From assembly GCA_021797225.1 (NCBI GenBank), contig JAKAAE010000017.1, positions 1-18,491 of the forward strand: a stretch of 18,491 nucleotides of DNA. The letters run 5' to 3'. Below, piece after piece: positions 1 through 8,325 of this stretch (its first letter is position 1; each line of letters starts with the position of its first letter). The notes beneath the pieces were generated by a model. That model did no database searches. It was given only the letters and a program-made list of their open reading frames with translations, and was not told the origin of the DNA. The stretch is from Thermoplasmata archaeon. GTDB lineage: Archaea > Thermoplasmatota > Thermoplasmata > Thermoplasmatales > Thermoplasmataceae. Both the position numbers and the translations under genes were made by a program.

Positions 1-305
1 AATCCAACCCTGAAAGGCCTATTATAGTTATACTTGACAATTTCAGGTCCCATCATTCAAAGGCCGTGAAGGAGAGTGCAGAGTCATTGAATATAAAACT
101 CATATTCCTTCCACCCTATTCACCGGACCTCAATCCCATAGAATTCATATGGAAAAGCGTGAAGAGGATTGTATCTATTGCTGCAATAAATTCTGAAGAT
201 GATTTGAAAGGCAGGATTAAGGAAGGCTTTGAGAAACTCTCACGCAGCCTGACATTTGCAAAAAGCTATATACTCAAGTTCATGAATGAGAGTATAAAAA
301 TGTAG
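1..305 (+). CDS. IS630-family transposase, C-terminal part (5' end outside window)
   Basis: The reading frame is open from base 3 to the stop at 303-305 and runs off the left edge, so only about 100 C-terminal residues are visible. It shows the second half of an IS630/Tc1-mariner DDE catalytic core. The motif VILDNFRSHHSKAV carries the second aspartate (codon at 36-38). After the usual LPPYSPDLNPIEFIW block comes the catalytic glutamate, 34 residues after that aspartate, which is the DD34E spacing typical of the family. The protein would cut and join DNA ends during transposition. A GTG at 66 is only an internal valine codon. Whether the element is complete cannot be judged without upstream sequence, and I could not define its right terminal inverted repeat, which should lie within 306-386. 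Confidence 0.9.
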   Translation, partial: SNPERPIIVILDNFRSHHSKAVKESAESLNIKLIFLPPYSPDLNPIEFIWKSVKRIVSIAAINSEDDLKGRIKEGFEKLSRSLTFAKSYILKFMNESIKM

Positions 306-358
306 ATAATAAACCATAGCATCAGAAATAGAACAGCATTTTCCGATTTTTGACTATT

Positions 359-368
359 CTTATATATT
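359..368 (+). promoter_or_regulatory. TATA box of the aldo/keto reductase gene
   Basis: An AT-rich CTTATATATT element is centred about 23 bases before the ATG at 387. In archaea this spacing places transcription start at or next to the start codon, so a leaderless mRNA is likely. No Shine-Dalgarno sequence is visible before this ATG. Confidence 0.55.
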
Positions 369-386
369 AATAAAGCATCAATTTCT

Positions 387-1385
387 ATGAAATATATAAA
401 TTTAGGGAATGCTGGTATAAAAGTATCTATCCTGGGTATAGGCACATGGCATTTGCCAGGAACTGGAAAATATAATGATCAGGGCATTGAATATGTTGAT
501 AATGACACCTTCTCAAAAATTTTTAAAAAAGCCTACGACTCTGGAATAAACTTTTTCGATACTGCAAATATATATCATGGCAGAGTTGAACATAATGAGG
601 ATTGCATCAATTGTACGGGAAATTCTGAAAAAATTCTCGGTGAATTAATCAAGGATTATGAACGTGAGTCGCTTGTTATATCCACCAAAGTTAGGGGACC
701 TATGGCAAACTATGTAAATGCTTCGGGATTATCGCGAAAACATATAATGAACCAGATAAAGGAATCCCTGAAGAGATTACACACAGATTATATAGACCTC
801 TACCAGTTCCATTGGTCTGACAATGAAGTATCTTTGATCGAAACTCTGAAAACAATGAGCCATATTATCGATATGGATTATGCTAGATATATTGGTATGA
901 GTAATGTTAATGCCTCTGACATATGTGATTTTATGTACCTATCAGAAAAACACAATCTAAATTCATTCTCAACTATTCAGGAACCTTACAATATATTGAA
1001 CCGTGGAATAGAAGACAATAAGTTAATTTATGCAAAGAAGTACAATCTTGGGCTACTAGCTTATACACCGCTGGATCAGGGGGTTCTGACCGGTAAGTAT
1101 TTACTTAACTATGATAAAAGTTCTAGGATACATTATTACCCAGAACTTAAAAGGGAGATAGATAGAACAGAAGAAAAAGTAAAAAAATTAAAAGAATTAG
1201 CGGATAATAAAGGCATAACCCTTTCACAACTTTCCATAGCCTGGATTTTAAAAATGTCCGAAAAATTGGATATAAAAATAATCCCATTGCTGGGAATAAC
1301 AAAACTGCAGCATCTTACTGATAATCTGGAAGCCTTAAACGTTAATTTAAAAAACGAAGATATAAAATATATAAACAAACTTTAA
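387..1385 (+). CDS. Aldo/keto reductase family oxidoreductase
   Basis: This 332-residue protein is a cytosolic NAD(P)H-dependent reductase of the aldo/keto reductase family, which reduces aldehydes or ketones on a TIM barrel. The catalytic tetrad is readable: Asp58 and Tyr63 in FFDTANIY, Lys101 in ISTKV, and His142 in YQFHW. Further family marks are LGIGTW near the N-terminus, GLSRKHI at about 114-120, YIGMSNV, and LAYTPLDQGVLTGKY. The substrate cannot be told. An unusual loop between Tyr63 and the conserved SEKILG motif is about a dozen residues longer than usual and contains a Cys-x-x-Cys pair (CINC, residues 73-76). The gene stands alone with its own TATA box. The ATG at 387 fits the family N-terminus (MKYINLGNAGIKVS). 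Confidence 0.93.
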   Translation: MKYINLGNAGIKVSILGIGTWHLPGTGKYNDQGIEYVDNDTFSKIFKKAYDSGINFFDTANIYHGRVEHNEDCINCTGNSEKILGELIKDYERESLVISTKVRGPMANYVNASGLSRKHIMNQIKESLKRLHTDYIDLYQFHWSDNEVSLIETLKTMSHIIDMDYARYIGMSNVNASDICDFMYLSEKHNLNSFSTIQEPYNILNRGIEDNKLIYAKKYNLGLLAYTPLDQGVLTGKYLLNYDKSSRIHYYPELKREIDRTEEKVKKLKELADNKGITLSQLSIAWILKMSEKLDIKIIPLLGITKLQHLTDNLEALNVNLKNEDIKYINKL

Positions 1386-1497
1386 TCATTTATCGTGAAT
1401 TTATAGTTGTTGAGCAATACAGAATCAGTTTAAAATTAATTATTTTTCTCATCTGGAAGTTTCAATATATGGTAGGTACAGTTATGTTTAAATAAAT

Positions 1498-1507
1498 ATT
1501 ATATAAT
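1498..1507 (+). promoter_or_regulatory. TATA box of sfsA
   Basis: ATTATATAAT is centred about 24 bases before the ATG at 1526, the spacing expected for a leaderless archaeal transcript. The 140-base gap between the reductase gene and sfsA shows nothing else clear. Confidence 0.55.
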
Positions 1508-1525
1508 GTTTAGATATTTGAAGTA

Positions 1526-2206
1526 ATGACTCCCTTTATTGAAAGACCATCCGGTTTTACTGTAATGCATTTCCCCGAACTCATTGATGCTACCTTTATT
1601 TCGAGACCAAATAGATTTCTTGTAAATGCAAATGTAAAGGGTGAGAAAATCTCTGTACATGTGCATGACCCGGGAAGACTGGAAGAATTATTATATCCAG
1701 GAAATGAACTGAAAATACGAAGGGCACTAGGGAAAAAGACCATGTATTCTGTGACATTCTGTAAAAATAATGATGTTTGGACATTTAACGACTCAAGATT
1801 TCATTCAGACATTGCATCTTTGTTTTTGAGAAATGGATACAGAAGAGAGGTTAAAGTTGACAATAGCAGGATTGATTTTCAGCTGGATAATTCATTTATA
1901 GAGGTAAAATCAGCCACCCTGGTTGAGGATGGAAGAGCATTATTCCCCGATGCGCCTACTCTGAGAGGAAAAAAGCATCTTGAAACCCTGATGAAATTAA
2001 TTGATAGTGGTTACGACTCCTACGTCATGTTCTTGATATTCAATGAAAATGCCAGATGCTTCCGGCCAAATAATATGAGAGACCCGGAGTTCTCAAAGGC
2101 ATATTACAAATCTATTGAAAAGGGTGTAAGATTTAGATTCCTTGTTTTTTCTATAGTTAATAACAATGTAGTTTTCAGTAAAACGGTGACTGATTGCCAG
2201 CGATAA
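1526..2206 (+). CDS. sfsA: SfsA family protein (sugar fermentation stimulation protein homolog)
   Basis: The 226-residue protein matches SfsA along its whole length. Visible family blocks are FISRPNRFLV (24-33), HDPGRLEELLYPG (47-59), SRIDFQL (114-120), FIEVKSATLVEDGRALFPDAPTLRGKKHL (starting at 124) and RDPEFS near the C-terminus. The SRIDF and IEVKS motifs supply Asp117, Glu126 and Lys128, which resemble a PD-(D/E)xK nuclease-type active site. That similarity is known for the family, but a biochemical role in archaea is not established; the E. coli protein binds DNA and was named for an effect on maltose use. Length is normal. Start: the ATG at 1526 has a TATA box 24 bases upstream, and another ATG just upstream is out of frame and stops at once. 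Confidence 0.93.
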   Translation: MTPFIERPSGFTVMHFPELIDATFISRPNRFLVNANVKGEKISVHVHDPGRLEELLYPGNELKIRRALGKKTMYSVTFCKNNDVWTFNDSRFHSDIASLFLRNGYRREVKVDNSRIDFQLDNSFIEVKSATLVEDGRALFPDAPTLRGKKHLETLMKLIDSGYDSYVMFLIFNENARCFRPNNMRDPEFSKAYYKSIEKGVRFRFLVFSIVNNNVVFSKTVTDCQR

Positions 2207-2221
2207 TTAGTCATTAATAAC

Positions 2222-2230
2222 TATTATATG
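2222..2230 (+). promoter_or_regulatory. TATA box of the M20 peptidase gene
   Basis: TATTATATG is centred about 25 bases before the ATG at 2251. This decides the start: the upstream TTG at 2233 would lie only a few bases from the TATA element and so before the expected transcription start. Confidence 0.5.
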
Positions 2231-2250
2231 AATTGTGGCAATCAGCGTAT

Positions 2251-3444
2251 ATGTCTACCGTGGAAAATTCAGATAGAGATTTTATAATTGATTCTGCAAG
2301 CAGATTGTTATCCATAAAGGCTGTATCTCCTTCATCAGGCGGAGAGGGTGAATATAAAAAAGGTCAGGAATTAATTAAAATATTGAAAGAACTGGGATAT
2401 GACAACTTTGTTGAATATAACATTAAGGACAATTTCGGGCATGTAAGACCTAATATTGTCCTGAAACTCGGTAATTTTCAGAAGACTTTATGGATTATCT
2501 CGCATCTGGATACTGTCCCGGAGGGCGATATTGAACTGTGGAAGTATGAACCCTATAAGGCAACTATTGAGGACAATAAAATATACGGTAGGGGTTCAGA
2601 AGACAACGGGCAAGCACTTTTTACTACCCTGCTGCTTCTAAAAAATATTGATAAATCAAAGTTGAAAATCAATCTGGGAATTGCCATTGTTTCAGACGAA
2701 GAAACCGGGAATGAATATGGTATAAAGCATATAATCAAACAGGATATCTTCAAGCAGAATGATTTAATAATAGTCCCTGATGCCGGAACCAACGAAGGGC
2801 TAATAATAGAAATCGCTGAAAAGACCGTAATGCAGTTACAATTTGAGGTACTTGGCATACAGGGACATGCGAGCATGCCTGCCACATCTGTAAACGCATT
2901 CAGGATATCTAGCAAATTTATTGTTGATCTGGATTATGTTCTCCATAAAAAATTTAACAGGGAAAATACACTGTTTATACCCCAATACTCAACTTTTGAG
3001 CCAACGAAGCATGAAAAAAATATCGATAACATTAACACAATTCCGGGCAGGGATATATTTTACTGGGATTTCAGAATATTACCGGAATATCCCGCGGATC
3101 AGGTGCTGAAGGAAATAGATACTCTTATATTAAAATACTCAAAGGATTCAGGAGCAAAGATATCATTTAAAGTTGTAGATCGTGTAGACGCACCGGCGCC
3201 TACGGATGAAAATTCCGAGGTCATTATCAGATTAAAGAAAGCCATAAAAAATGTAATAGGAGAAGATGCCATAACAATCGGAATCGGCGGTGAAACATTT
3301 GCGTCTTTCCTAAGAAGCAGCGGTTACAATGTGGCTGTATGGTCTACGACAGCAATTGAAAAAGCACATATGCCTGATGAATACTGCCTGATTTCACACA
3401 TATTCCAGGATCTTAAGGTTTACGAAGAGTTGCTTTATAATTAA
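2251..3444 (+). CDS. M20 family metallopeptidase / ArgE-DapE-type deacylase
   Basis: A 397-residue zinc-dependent hydrolase of the M20 family, whose members remove acyl or peptide groups from amino-acid substrates. Numbered from the ATG at 2251, metal and catalytic residues are His85 and Asp87 (SHLDTVPEGD), bridging Asp118 (GRGSEDNGQ), catalytic Glu150 with Glu151 (SDEETG), Asp177 (VPDAGTNEG) and His373 (AHMPDEYC). GIQGHASMP (202-210) marks the lid/dimerisation domain and GGETFASFLR the C-terminal glycine loop. The nearest named relatives are ArgE/DapE-like deacylases, but the substrate is unknown: no lysine or arginine biosynthesis genes adjoin it. An in-frame TTG at 2233 would add six residues, but the promoter position argues against it. 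It may help use peptides brought in by the transporter downstream, although it has its own promoter (inference). Confidence 0.9.
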   Translation: MSTVENSDRDFIIDSASRLLSIKAVSPSSGGEGEYKKGQELIKILKELGYDNFVEYNIKDNFGHVRPNIVLKLGNFQKTLWIISHLDTVPEGDIELWKYEPYKATIEDNKIYGRGSEDNGQALFTTLLLLKNIDKSKLKINLGIAIVSDEETGNEYGIKHIIKQDIFKQNDLIIVPDAGTNEGLIIEIAEKTVMQLQFEVLGIQGHASMPATSVNAFRISSKFIVDLDYVLHKKFNRENTLFIPQYSTFEPTKHEKNIDNINTIPGRDIFYWDFRILPEYPADQVLKEIDTLILKYSKDSGAKISFKVVDRVDAPAPTDENSEVIIRLKKAIKNVIGEDAITIGIGGETFASFLRSSGYNVAVWSTTAIEKAHMPDEYCLISHIFQDLKVYEELLYN

Positions 3445-3477
3445 TCGTTTCACAGCTACTATAGAAAGCCATGTAAT

Positions 3478-3493
3478 TTATTTCCTTCTTTCA
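3478..3493 (+). terminator. Possible T-rich terminator after the M20 gene
   Basis: A pyrimidine-rich tract (TTATTTCCTTCTTTC) follows the M20 stop by about 35 bases. Archaeal termination often uses T-rich tracts without a hairpin. This is weak evidence based on composition and position only. Confidence 0.25.
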
Positions 3494-3573
3494 AAGTTAC
3501 GTGCAACTTACAGTTACAACAATTTAAATGCAAATATGTACGTTATTAACATATATATCAGTTAAATTAAAGA

Positions 3574-3750
3574 ATCAATTGATAATTTTATAGTGGTGTG
3601 CCTACACAAAATTATTGTAAAGGGATTATTGGTAGATGATTTCATAGTTATATATAAATTGAAACATAGTATTAAATAGTAGTTGAGTTTCAATACTTAT
3701 ATACTCTGTAAATAAGTATATACTGAAATATTATATATAAATAGTAGTTG
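3574..3750 (+). promoter_or_regulatory. Dyad-rich regulatory region upstream of the ABC importer operon
   Basis: The 325-base gap before the importer holds no convincing gene. It contains several symmetric elements: a perfect palindrome ATCAATTGAT (3574-3583); an inverted repeat ATTGAAAC (3658-3665) / GTTTCAAT (3687-3694); an inverted repeat ATACTTAT (3693-3700) / ATAAGTAT (3712-3719); and a perfect palindrome AGTATATACT (3715-3724). A 13-base direct repeat TAAATAGTAGTTG occurs at 3673-3685 and 3738-3750, the second copy overlapping the downstream edge of the TATA box. Such sites just upstream of and over a promoter fit an operator for a repressor or activator, possibly the TrmB-type protein encoded at 9394. 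Which of the dyads is functional is unknown, and AT-rich DNA yields some by chance. Confidence 0.4.
3731..3740 (+). promoter_or_regulatory. TATA box of the ABC importer operon
   Basis: TTATATATAA is a strong TATA element. Transcription would begin at about 3758-3763, which is at the GTG (3761) or about nine bases before the ATG (3770) of the binding-protein gene. Confidence 0.6.
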
Positions 3751-3769
3751 TGTATGTAGAGTGAATATC

Positions 3770-5572
3770 ATGAAAAGTAAAAAGTTAATGCTTTTGCTAG
3801 TTACCGTATCTGTCATTGTAATGGTAGGTACCGGTTTATATGGCGGTTTTCAAACCGTTTCTGCAACCGGCAACGCGCCCGCTACAACCAGTAGTTCCCC
3901 ATCTGGAACCATATATATCTCACCAGGGCCATCCGCTGCCTTTACAGACAATTTTAATCCTTTTAACGTGTGGTCACCCCCAGCAGGTATCATGTCTCTA
4001 TTGTACGAACCTTTATTACAGATTAATACCTATAACGGAACTGTGACCCCGTGGCTTGCAACAAACTATACCTGGGAACATAATAATACGCAGTTAGTAC
4101 TCCAGCTAAGGCATAATGTAGAATTCAGCAATGGCATGGCTTTCAATTCCAGTGATGTTTTATATATGTTCAACGAACAGAAAACCCTTTTCGGTGATTG
4201 GGGTAATATTGCTAGTATTTCTGCCGTTGGACCATATACAGTGGATTTCAACTTTTCAAAGGAAGATACACAATGTTTATTCTATATAGGTTCCACATTT
4301 ATGGTCCCTGCCCAACTGTGGCAGGGAATCAAGGACCCACAGGATAAGGTTGTAAAAGATCCAATAGGAACCGGCCCATATACACTTACAAGCTTCAGTG
4401 GTCAGAAGATAGTCCTAACAGCCAACCCACACTACTGGCAGCCGGATGAACCACACATAGAACATGTTGTATACATAGATTACACCAGTAATTCCGCACT
4501 TACTCTGGCACTCCAGGATGGGCAGGTTCAGTGGGCATCCGTTTTTGAACCGAATATAACAACCTTACTCACATCAAAGAACCCGAATGCTCATTACTGG
4601 TTCCCCCCAGGTCAGCCGGTTACACTCATAACAAATGATAATATATATCCCCTTAACCAGAGTTTCTTCAGGCAGGCGATAAGCCTTTCTATAAATAGAA
4701 CTGAAATATGCAAAGTAGGCGAGTATGGCTATGAAAGACCTGCAAATGCTGCAGATATATTGAGCCAGCAATTGTTTTATCTGAATTCTACAAATAAGGC
4801 AAAAGCTGATGCACTTTCGGACTATAATACTACCGAAGCCCTTACATTATTAGAAGACCATGGATATACAATGAAAAGTGGAGTATTATACGAGCCAAAT
4901 GGTACTAAATTACCTTCAATCAACTTAATATCAGTAGCAGGATACACTGACTGGGATACAGATATTTCAATTATCGCATCCGGTCTCCAGAATATCGGAA
5001 TAAAGGTGACAATACAAACTCCTACTTTAAGCAGTGTTGATAGTGATGTTGCTGAGGGGCACTTCCAGATGGCGGAGGTTACAGTTACAGGAATAGGACC
5101 GAATCCCTGGTATGATTATTCAGGTCTAGTTGGCCCAATTGTACCTACCGGTACTACCGCATACAACAACGAGGAGAGATGGAATGATACAGGTACAGGA
5201 TTCCAGACAGATTTTAACATGTTCCCCAAAGTAGCCAATATAAGCGAACAGGATAAATTGTTAAACGATATGGCAGGTATAGTATTGAATCAGATGCCGG
5301 TTATACCATTAGTATATTCAGCAGACTGGTATGAATATGTAAATAGCAGTATAAAGGGTTTCCCGAATCAGAATAACCCATACGGCATACCCATGCCATG
5401 GTATCCTGGCCCGATGGAATTAGTCATGCTGCATCTTTATTATTCGGGTACGCCACCGAGCCATAATAATGCATTAAAGGACTATGAAATAGCAGGAGGA
5501 ATAATAGCTGCAATAGCGGTTATAGGCTCATTAGCACTATATACCAGGAAAAGGAAGAGGGAAAAGGATTGA
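3770..5572 (+). CDS. ABC transporter solute-binding protein, family 5 (peptide/oligosaccharide)
   Basis: A 600-residue extracellular substrate-binding protein of the DppA/OppA family (SBP family 5). It begins with a signal peptide: MKSKK followed by a hydrophobic stretch ending near VSATGN. A Ser/Thr/Pro-rich linker comes next, then the binding domain with the diagnostic GTGPYTLTSF motif. The C-terminus has one membrane helix (AGGIIAAIAVIGSLALY) followed by basic TRKRKREKD, the usual archaeal arrangement in which the binding protein is anchored at its C-terminus. Asn-x-Ser/Thr sequons are frequent, in line with a glycosylated surface protein. It is the first gene of a five-gene importer. In archaea this family carries oligosaccharides as well as peptides, and the neighbouring GH1 and TrmB genes favour a sugar ligand (inference). 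An in-frame GTG at 3761 would add three residues. Confidence 0.92.
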   Translation: MKSKKLMLLLVTVSVIVMVGTGLYGGFQTVSATGNAPATTSSSPSGTIYISPGPSAAFTDNFNPFNVWSPPAGIMSLLYEPLLQINTYNGTVTPWLATNYTWEHNNTQLVLQLRHNVEFSNGMAFNSSDVLYMFNEQKTLFGDWGNIASISAVGPYTVDFNFSKEDTQCLFYIGSTFMVPAQLWQGIKDPQDKVVKDPIGTGPYTLTSFSGQKIVLTANPHYWQPDEPHIEHVVYIDYTSNSALTLALQDGQVQWASVFEPNITTLLTSKNPNAHYWFPPGQPVTLITNDNIYPLNQSFFRQAISLSINRTEICKVGEYGYERPANAADILSQQLFYLNSTNKAKADALSDYNTTEALTLLEDHGYTMKSGVLYEPNGTKLPSINLISVAGYTDWDTDISIIASGLQNIGIKVTIQTPTLSSVDSDVAEGHFQMAEVTVTGIGPNPWYDYSGLVGPIVPTGTTAYNNEERWNDTGTGFQTDFNMFPKVANISEQDKLLNDMAGIVLNQMPVIPLVYSADWYEYVNSSIKGFPNQNNPYGIPMPWYPGPMELVMLHLYYSGTPPSHNNALKDYEIAGGIIAAIAVIGSLALYTRKRKREKD

Positions 5573-5584
5573 ATTGTGGTTTAA

Positions 5585-6589
5585 ATGATAATTCCGTATA
5601 AATATATTTTAAAAAAAACTGCTGCGTTTATAGCAGTACTATACGGAGCCATAACATTAAATTTTATTTTACCTAGACTGATGCCAGGTGATCCAGCTGA
5701 AACAGTATATTCTACAATAATAAGGGAAGGTGGTGGAAGTGTCAATCCCAGATATTTACATCAGCTTGCATCAGAATATGGAATATCCAATGCACCATTA
5801 TATGTTCAATACTATCATTATCTTATAGACCTCGCGCATGGAAATCTTGGCATATCTGTGGCCTTTTTCCCAGAGCCAGTATCCTATATCTTGTATCATG
5901 CATTACCATGGACACTCCTTCTTGTAATATCATCTATTGCAATTTCTTTCTTCGTGGGTAATAGAATGGGTAGATATGCAGGAATACACAGAAACTCTGT
6001 TAAGGATCTATCCATGGATATGTTCGCAATGTTTATGGCGTCATTTCCTGCATTTGTTCTTGCGTTTATACTTCTAGACATATTTTCCCTTGATCTCAAA
6101 CTTTTCCCTATAGGGGGAGCATATAGTATATATGTAAATCCTGGATTGAACGCTCCATTTATAATTAGTGTAATATACCATGCTGTACTTCCTGTATTAA
6201 CAATAATCCTAACATCGCTCGGCGGATGGGAATTGGGAATGAGAAATAATATCATACCTAATGTAAACAGTGATTTTATCAGTTATTCTGAAAACCTCGG
6301 ATTCAAAAACTATCAGATAAACCAGATTGCATATAGAAACGCAATTCTACCAAATTTGACTGGTTTTGCCATGTCAGTAGGACTATCTGTAAGTGGAGTG
6401 ATAATAGAGGAATCGATTTTTTCATATCCGGGCGTTGGACTTTACATGATAACTGCAATCGATGATCTGGATTATCCTCTAATTCAGGGAATTTTTCTCA
6501 TGGTCATAATAGCCGTTCTCGTAGGAAATTTTATCGTCGATATACTTTATGGATTTTTTGATCCAAGAATCCGGCAGGAGAGTGAATAA
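5585..6589 (+). CDS. ABC transporter permease, DppB/OppB type
   Basis: A 334-residue membrane protein with about six hydrophobic helices, the first of the two permeases of a dipeptide/oligopeptide-type ABC importer. Family marks are FILPRLMPGDPAE after the first helix, AHGNLGISV, the EAA-type cytoplasmic loop SENLGFKNYQINQIAYRNAILP that docks onto the ATPase, VIIEESIFSYPGVG, and the C-terminal YGFFDPRIR. Length is normal. It begins 12 bases after the binding-protein stop and ends two bases before the next permease, so it is co-transcribed. Only a weak GGTT-like ribosome binding site lies before the ATG. It forms the translocation channel with the protein encoded at 6592. Confidence 0.93.
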   Translation: MIIPYKYILKKTAAFIAVLYGAITLNFILPRLMPGDPAETVYSTIIREGGGSVNPRYLHQLASEYGISNAPLYVQYYHYLIDLAHGNLGISVAFFPEPVSYILYHALPWTLLLVISSIAISFFVGNRMGRYAGIHRNSVKDLSMDMFAMFMASFPAFVLAFILLDIFSLDLKLFPIGGAYSIYVNPGLNAPFIISVIYHAVLPVLTIILTSLGGWELGMRNNIIPNVNSDFISYSENLGFKNYQINQIAYRNAILPNLTGFAMSVGLSVSGVIIEESIFSYPGVGLYMITAIDDLDYPLIQGIFLMVIIAVLVGNFIVDILYGFFDPRIRQESE

Positions 6590-6591
6590 AA

Positions 6592-7554
6592 ATGGAAGAA
6601 TCTGATACAACGAATAAAGATAATAAATTACTGAATAAAATAGTCAATCCACTTAAAATCCTGCTTTCTAATAGTAAGGCCAAGGTAGGATTTATAATGC
6701 TTGTGGCACTTATTCTATTTGCCGTTTTAGGGCAGTTTTTTACTCCATATAACCCCTCAAAGTATGAGTTTGCACGTGGAATGCCACCAAGTTATTCCCA
6801 TTTACTTGGAACAACCATATACGGCCAGGATGTTTTTTCACAGCTTTTCTACGGGGCAGCCCCAACCCTCATGGTGGGTTTTGCTGTAGGATTACTTGGA
6901 ACCCTAATTTCAATAGCTGTTGGTGTATCAGCCGGATTTGCATCGGAACGTGTTAATGCCTTGATTACCGGAATTATAAATATATTCCTGATCATACCCG
7001 GTGTTCTACTTATAATGTTATTTGGATCATTTTTCCTGGGGCTCCACCAGTCCCTCGGATACTTACCGACTATATTGATACTAATAATAACCGGATGGGC
7101 ATTCGGTGCTAGAACCTTCAGATCTATAACCCTCTCCATTGCAAAAAGGGATTTTATACTATCATCAATATTAATAGGGGAATCTCGAGTCAGCATTATT
7201 TTCAGGCAAATAATAAGAGCAATTTTTCCAGTTATTATATCGAATTTTTTCTTTACAGCGATGTACGGAACTATGGGTTTGACATTTGTTGAGTATTTAG
7301 GTGTGGGAAATTTACTACAGGTAAACTGGGGCACCATGCTATACTGGGCAATAAATAATGAGGCTTATCTTACCGGCATGTGGTGGTGGATTTTACCACC
7401 GAGTTTCATGATTTCCATACTGATGTTTTCATTCATTTTACTAAATTTCGGCATGGATGAAATAGGGAATCCATCTCTGAGAAGATTTAAAAGCAAAAAG
7501 AAAGCAAAAAATAAAAAAATTATAGGTGATCTGAATGTCAATTCTGAGAACTGA
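6592..7554 (+). CDS. ABC transporter permease, DppC/OppC type
   Basis: A 320-residue partner permease. The N-terminus has the OppC-type cytoplasmic segment and first helix (SKAKVGFIMLVALILFAVLG), then PPSYSHLLGTTIYGQDVFSQLFYGA, which corresponds to the family motif LGTDxxGRDxxSRLxYG. The remaining helices follow, with an EAA-type loop SSILIGESRVSIIFRQIIRAIFPVI. A Lys-rich cytoplasmic tail closes the protein. A purine-rich GGAG/GTGA ribosome binding region (about 6577-6585) precedes the ATG. Its last 20 bases overlap the start of the first ATPase gene, indicating translational coupling. The substrate is the same as for the rest of the operon. Confidence 0.93.
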   Translation: MEESDTTNKDNKLLNKIVNPLKILLSNSKAKVGFIMLVALILFAVLGQFFTPYNPSKYEFARGMPPSYSHLLGTTIYGQDVFSQLFYGAAPTLMVGFAVGLLGTLISIAVGVSAGFASERVNALITGIINIFLIIPGVLLIMLFGSFFLGLHQSLGYLPTILILIITGWAFGARTFRSITLSIAKRDFILSSILIGESRVSIIFRQIIRAIFPVIISNFFFTAMYGTMGLTFVEYLGVGNLLQVNWGTMLYWAINNEAYLTGMWWWILPPSFMISILMFSFILLNFGMDEIGNPSLRRFKSKKKAKNKKIIGDLNVNSEN

Positions 7555-8317
7555 GAATCTATCCAAAACGTTTGTTTCCAGGCATGGACTTATAACGGCT
7601 GATAAAACAGAGGCATTAAAGAACGTAAATATACATCTGGAAGAAAAGGAACTTATAGGAATCGTAGGCGCAAGTGGAAGTGGAAAGAGCACATTTGCAA
7701 AGTTAATGGTATTCCTTTACAGGGCAACAGGTGGCAAAATTTACTACATGGATAAGGATATCACTGGATATAGAGGGAAAGATATCAAAAAATACAGAAA
7801 AGAGATACAGATGGTATTCCAGGATCCCTATGCATCTCTTGATCCGAATCATAGTGTAGAATGGCATATAAAACGGCCGCTTATACTGTCAAAATACAAC
7901 GGGAACATTAATGATAGAATAAATGAGCTTCTGGATATGGTTACATTAAATAATTCTTACAGGCAAAAGTTTCCACATCAGCTTTCTGGAGGGCAACGGC
8001 AGAGGGTTTATCTTGCAAGAGCACTTGCCGTTTCCCCTAAAATACTCATAGCAGACGAACCGGTTTCAATGTTAGATGTATCGGTTAGAATTGAAATATT
8101 GATGCTTCTTCAAAGGATAAAAGAACAGCTTGGAATAAGTATAATATATATAACACATGACCTGAATACCGTAAGCATGATAACAAGCAGGCTTTATGTG
8201 ATGCAGGCGGGAACTGTAGTGGAGGAAGGGGATACAGAATCTATTATTAATGGAGCTCAAAATGAATACACCAGAAAACTAATTGCGGCGGCACCAAATC
8301 CGTATAAAAGAATATAG
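7535..8317 (+). CDS. ABC transporter ATP-binding protein, OppF/DppF type
   Basis: A 260-residue ATPase subunit powering the importer on the cytoplasmic side. Walker A is GASGSGKST (45-53), the Q-loop is VFQDP (Gln95), the ABC signature is LSGGQRQ (150-156), Walker B is ILIADE (170-175) and the H-loop histidine is His208 (ITHDL). It lacks the cysteine-bearing C-terminal oligopeptide domain of the partner ATPase and ends soon after the EYTRKLIAAAPNP motif, which is short for an OppF. The start is supported by a strong ribosome binding site, AGGTGAT (7524-7530), inside the end of the permease gene. The F-type ATPase preceding the D-type reverses the common bacterial D-then-F order. Confidence 0.92.
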   Translation: MSILRTENLSKTFVSRHGLITADKTEALKNVNIHLEEKELIGIVGASGSGKSTFAKLMVFLYRATGGKIYYMDKDITGYRGKDIKKYRKEIQMVFQDPYASLDPNHSVEWHIKRPLILSKYNGNINDRINELLDMVTLNNSYRQKFPHQLSGGQRQRVYLARALAVSPKILIADEPVSMLDVSVRIEILMLLQRIKEQLGISIIYITHDLNTVSMITSRLYVMQAGTVVEEGDTESIINGAQNEYTRKLIAAAPNPYKRI

Positions 8318-8325
8318 GTGAAAAT

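Noticed and set aside
2233..2250. TTG start adding six residues to the M20 enzyme
   Set aside because: The TATA box at 2222-2230 places transcription start near 2251, so the TTG would not be on the mRNA.
3658..3694. ATTGAAAC / GTTTCAAT resembling the end of a CRISPR repeat
   Set aside because: Only one copy of each arm occurs, with no regularly spaced repeats or spacers.
6849..7337. 162-codon open frame on the minus strand inside the second permease gene
   Set aside because: It mirrors the strongly supported permease frame, has no recognisable motif and no promoter; similar antisense frames elsewhere were dropped for the same reason.
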